Shown: piece by piece, positions 7,318-9,022 of the stretch | Layout of the letters: each line of letters opens with the position of its first letter | Position numbering within the stretch: the stretch's first letter is position 1 | Source of the DNA: Candidatus Syntropharchaeum sp. | GTDB lineage: Archaea > Halobacteriota > Syntropharchaeia > Alkanophagales > Methanospirareceae | Direction of reading: 5' to 3' | DNA length: 9,022 bases | Assembly: GCA_016782355.1 (NCBI GenBank) | Contig: JADHYP010000050.1 | Location: 1-9,022 of the forward strand | Notes under the pieces: generated by a model | What the model was told of the DNA's origin: nothing | The model's database searches: none | What the model saw: only the letters and a program-made list of their open reading frames with translations | Program-made: the position numbers and the translations under genes

Positions 7318-7333
7318 CATTTAAATCTTTCGG
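7318..7333 (-). promoter_or_regulatory. Candidate BRE/TATA element for the fwd operon
   Basis: The minus strand reads CCGAAAGATTTAAATG: a purine-rich BRE-like block (CGAAAGA) followed by ATTTAAAT. A start about 25 bases downstream, near 7297, would leave a leader of about 15 bases before fwdD. This is the best-placed archaeal promoter in the divergent region for the minus strand. Confidence 0.55.
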
Positions 7334-7376
7334 TTTTTTCTTCCGCTCACCAAGTTCACAAAAATCACGCGCATTC

Positions 7377-7390
7377 TTTATATATTTATA
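7377..7390 (+). promoter_or_regulatory. Candidate TATA box for the superoxide reductase-ferritin operon
   Basis: TTTATATATTTATA is strongly TATA-like on the plus strand. A start about 25 bases downstream falls near 7408, giving a leader of about 65 bases. The element is A/T-rich on both strands, so use in the other direction cannot be excluded, although 7318-7333 is better placed for fwdD. Confidence 0.5.
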
Positions 7391-7394
7391 GTCA

Positions 7395-7414
7395 TTCCGG
7401 AAATAAATTGCAAT
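7395..7414. promoter_or_regulatory. Two adjacent 8-bp palindromes at the predicted sor start site (candidate operator)
   Basis: TTCCGGAA (7395-7402) and ATTGCAAT (7407-7414) are each perfect palindromes, 12 bases centre to centre, lying between the TATA candidate and the predicted transcription start of the superoxide reductase gene. This is a sensible place for an iron- or redox-responsive repressor, but no regulator is encoded nearby and 8-bp palindromes arise by chance. Confidence 0.25.
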
Positions 7415-7475
7415 ATTTGATGTCGAAAAATCTCAAAGCAGGGTAAAGAAGAAGTGGAGGAGATGTTAGGTAAAA

Positions 7476-7835
7476 ATGAAATTTGGAGAATTGTTGAAAG
7501 GGGCAGAAGCCGAAGGTAAAGAGAAGCATGTCCCTTATATTGAGGTTGGCAAGGGACGAGGGAGAGAAGACGTGGACGTTGTACGAGTAGTTGTGGGTAA
7601 GGAGGTGCCACATCCTAACACCGTGGAGCACCATATTGCGTGGATAGAACTGTTTGGCGTAAAAAAGGTGGGACAGGTAGTTGACCTTGGCAGGGCTGCT
7701 TTCGCACCGGTTTATACCAATCCAAACGTCAGGTTTCAGGTGCCGGTGGCAGAATTCAAAGCTTTCTGTGCGCTCGCATATTGCAACGTCCACGGCGTGT
7801 GGGAGAATTGTATAGAAATAGAGGAGGGTAGATAA
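7476..7835 (+). CDS. Superoxide reductase (neelaredoxin type, class II)
   Basis: Superoxide reductase reduces superoxide to hydrogen peroxide without making oxygen, which suits strict anaerobes; electrons normally come from rubredoxin. The 119 residues form a single neelaredoxin domain without the N-terminal desulforedoxin iron centre, hence class II. The Fe(His)4(Cys) site is visible: His18 in EKHVP (with Glu16 and Lys17), His46 in PHPNTVEHH, His52, and Cys103 with His106 in CNVHG. The spacings (6 between the middle histidines, 3 between Cys and His) match the Pyrococcus enzyme. ATG 7476 gives the standard N-terminus MKFGELLK; GGAGGAGA lies 12 bases upstream and a weaker AGGT is closer. The ferritin gene starts one base after the stop, so the two form an operon. 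Peroxide made here would need a peroxidase or the ferritin iron centre; none other is encoded in the window. Confidence 0.96.
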   Translation: MKFGELLKGAEAEGKEKHVPYIEVGKGRGREDVDVVRVVVGKEVPHPNTVEHHIAWIELFGVKKVGQVVDLGRAAFAPVYTNPNVRFQVPVAEFKAFCALAYCNVHGVWENCIEIEEGR

Positions 7836-7836
7836 T

Positions 7837-8361
7837 ATGCTAAGCGAAAAGATGCAGGAAGCGCTGAATACTCAGCTCAACAAGGAGACGTATTCCGCGT
7901 ATCTGTATATGTCCATGTCTGCTTACAGCACGTATATTGGACTGAAGGGGTTTGCCAACTGGTTTATGGTTCAGTACCAGGAGGAGATGATGCATGCCAT
8001 GAAGATATACGATTACATTAACGACCAGGGCGGACAGGTAAAGCTCATGGCGATAGAACGGCCGCTGGCAGAATTCAAGTCGCCTATGGATATGTTTGAG
8101 AAAACTCTGGAGCATGAGAAGTTCATTACGAGGAGCATTAATGAGCTCGTTGACCTCGCTATCGCGGAGAAAGACCACGCTACGAACATCTTTCTTCAGT
8201 GGTACGTTACTGAACAGATAGAAGAAGAAGGTAATGACAATGAAATTATCTCTAAGTTGAAACTCGTTGGAGAAGACGGTAATGGTTTGCTCATGATAGA
8301 CAAAGAACTGGCGATGCGGGTATTTACGCCACCTGCGACGTCTGAGGCGAGCCAAGCATGA
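7837..8361 (+). CDS. ftn: Ferritin (non-haem, bacterial FtnA-like)
   Basis: A ferritin that oxidises Fe(II) and stores it as a mineral inside a 24-subunit shell. The 174 residues have the four-helix-bundle pattern, and the ferroxidase residues fall at the same numbers as in E. coli FtnA: Glu17, Tyr24, Glu50, His53, Glu94, Gln127 and Glu130, with Glu49 beside them. No haem-binding Met typical of bacterioferritin is evident, so ferritin is preferred over bacterioferritin or Dps. The C-terminus after about residue 162 (TPPATSEASQA) is a small non-conserved tail. The start ATG 7837 is one base after the superoxide reductase stop, with GAGGAGGGT as ribosome binding site inside that gene. By using Fe(II) together with peroxide it would limit Fenton chemistry after superoxide reduction. 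Confidence 0.96.
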   Translation: MLSEKMQEALNTQLNKETYSAYLYMSMSAYSTYIGLKGFANWFMVQYQEEMMHAMKIYDYINDQGGQVKLMAIERPLAEFKSPMDMFEKTLEHEKFITRSINELVDLAIAEKDHATNIFLQWYVTEQIEEEGNDNEIISKLKLVGEDGNGLLMIDKELAMRVFTPPATSEASQA

Positions 8362-8396
8362 GTAGATGGGAATAAGTTTCAGTATATACCGAATGA

Positions 8397-8660
8397 ATGA
8401 TGAAAAAAATATACGGTATTATCGGCGACCCGATAGAGCACAGCCTTTCTCCGGTTATGCATAATGCCGCTTTTGAGAAACTCGGACTGGATGCCGTTTA
8501 TCTCGCATTCCGGGTTGCTCAGGAAGAACTCGGAGATGCGATAAAAGGAGCGAAAAGTCTCGGCATCGCAGGTCTTAACGTTACCATACCGCTGAAGGAG
8601 AAGGCGCTTTCTTTCGTCCGGTTTGCTATCGTCACCTTTGCACCTTCGGCATCGAGATAA
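8397..8660 (+). pseudogene. aroE: Shikimate dehydrogenase AroE, N-terminal fragment broken at an inversion junction
   Basis: AroE reduces 3-dehydroshikimate to shikimate with NADPH. Residues 1-74 are authentic: GIIGDPIEHSLSPVMHNAAF (7-26) with the substrate-binding Ser16 and Ser18, and NVTIPLKE (61-68) with the catalytic Lys67. After base 8617 the frame continues for only 13 unrelated codons to a stop, where a normal enzyme has about 200 more residues. From 8618 the sequence is the reverse complement of the middle of aroE. The start may be ATG 8397 or 8400; no clear ribosome binding site precedes either. It lies 35 bases after ferritin on the same strand. Encoded as shown, it would not be functional. 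An assembly chimera is more likely than a true pseudogene. Confidence 0.85.
8436..8617 (+). repeat. aroE: Inverted repeat, left arm (182 bp, pairs with 8841-9022)
   Basis: Each base x in this arm pairs with base 17458-x. There are three mismatches in 182 bases: C8531/A8927, A8570/C8888 and T8609/G8849. All three are at third codon positions and leave Leu, Ala and Leu unchanged. The right arm ends at the window edge, so the true repeat may extend further. Confidence 0.95.
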
Positions 8661-9022
8661 TAAGAAATAGCCTTTGCAGCACCGCCAGCGCCGAAAATTA
8701 ACACTTTTTTGGCTTTTAGTTCGCCCACCGTCTCTTTCAATACCCTCAGCGAGCCTATGCCATCGGTATTATAGCCAACGCCACTGCTGAAATCAATGGT
8801 GTTTATTGCACCTATTTTCTTCGCTACTTCTTCCGCATTCACGAAAGAGAGCGCCTTCTCCTTCAGCGGTATGGTAACGTTAAGACCCGCGATGCCGAGA
8901 CTTTTCGCTCCTTTTATCGCATCTCCAAGTTCTTCCTGAGCAACCCGGAATGCGAGATAAACGGCATCCAGTCCGAGTTTCTCAAAAGCGGCATTATGCA
9001 TAACCGGAGAAAGGCTGTGCTC
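8618..9022 (-). pseudogene. aroE: Second, inverted AroE copy (residues 14-148), cut by the window edge and the junction
   Basis: On the minus strand, bases 9022-8618 encode AroE residues 14 to 148 without interruption: Glu14 at the very window edge, Lys67 in NVTIPLKE, then NAEEVAKKIGAINTI, the NTDG motif with Asp100, the NADP-binding GAGGAAKA near 124-131, and ANR of the cofactor-specificity ANRT motif at 146-149. T149 is also encoded across the junction. Past it the frame reads antisense through the other copy, so everything after about residue 149 is spurious. This copy shows what the plus-strand fragment lacks, and the two together cover about 149 residues of an enzyme that is usually 260-290. 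The N-terminal 13 residues would lie beyond the window. Confidence 0.88.
8841..9022 (-). repeat. aroE: Inverted repeat, right arm (182 bp, pairs with 8436-8617)
   Basis: Reverse complement of the left arm with three synonymous differences. The 223-bp spacer at 8618-8840 is single-copy aroE sequence (residues 75-148) in minus orientation. The arm runs to the last base of the window. Confidence 0.95.

Noticed and set aside
7463..7475. Upstream ATG just before the superoxide reductase start as an alternative or leader peptide start
   Set aside because: It is out of frame with the gene, the GGAGGAGA motif directly abuts it, leaving no room for initiation, and the frame closes within about 16 codons.
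7840..8355. 171-codon minus-strand open frame opposite ferritin
   Set aside because: Exact shadow of the ferritin gene; the plus-strand protein has every ferroxidase residue, the minus product has none of a known family.
8381..8390. TATATA-like motif just before aroE as its own promoter
   Set aside because: It lies only about 8-15 bases before the start codon, too close for a TATA box feeding that start; read-through from ferritin is more likely.
8519..8617. Novel C-terminal extension of AroE (SAFSFSGMVTL and onward) in the minus-strand frame
   Set aside because: It is just the antisense translation of the left inverted-repeat arm after the junction, not real protein sequence.

Overview
The window looks like a piece of the chromosome of an anaerobic archaeon that carries C1 (methanogenesis-type) enzymes. 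It holds a complete fwdDBAC set for formylmethanofuran dehydrogenase and the archaeal acetyl-CoA synthase beta subunit CdhC. Upstream sequences are archaeal in style (A/T-rich TATA-like boxes, GGAGG ribosome binding sites, T-run terminators). The gene set fits methanogens and anaerobic methane or alkane oxidisers such as Methanophagales (ANME-1) or relatives. That placement is inference: no mcr or rRNA gene is present to settle it.

Layout. (1) 1-2145, minus strand: cdhC, then trpD (anthranilate phosphoribosyltransferase) overlapping it by 8 bases; trpD runs off the left edge. (2) 2146-2323: divergent intergenic region with TATA candidates for both sides and a 14-bp palindrome. (3) 2324-3036, plus strand: a UPF0175 small protein with a TTG start, then a protein with two TFIIB-type zinc ribbons. 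(4) 3037-3076: convergent gap with a T-rich terminator for the minus strand. (5) 3077-7283, minus strand: the tightly packed operon fwdD-fwdB-fwdA-fwdC. (6) 7284-7475: second divergent intergenic region. (7) 7476-8361, plus strand: superoxide reductase and ferritin, one base apart. (8) 8397-9022: a broken aroE (shikimate dehydrogenase) locus in which the first 74 codons are followed by an inverted second aroE copy, forming an inverted repeat that reaches the window edge.

How the genes work together. FwdABCD catalyses the CO2/formylmethanofuran step and CdhC makes or cleaves acetyl-CoA, so the window covers two ends of archaeal C1 metabolism. Superoxide reductase plus ferritin is a compact oxygen-defence and iron-sequestration unit that would protect such Fe-S, W/Mo and Ni enzymes. 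trpD and aroE belong to aromatic amino acid synthesis.

I found no CRISPR array, tRNA, rRNA, transposase or clearly novel multi-gene system. The strongest anomaly is the aroE inverted repeat: two 182-bp arms differing at three positions, all synonymous third-codon positions. It is probably an assembly or amplification chimera of strain variants and possibly a real rearrangement. Secondary points are the cdhC-trpD overlap, the N-terminal extension of CdhC, and the pairing of UPF0175 with a zinc-ribbon protein instead of a PIN toxin. No stretch longer than 300 bases lacks a gene.
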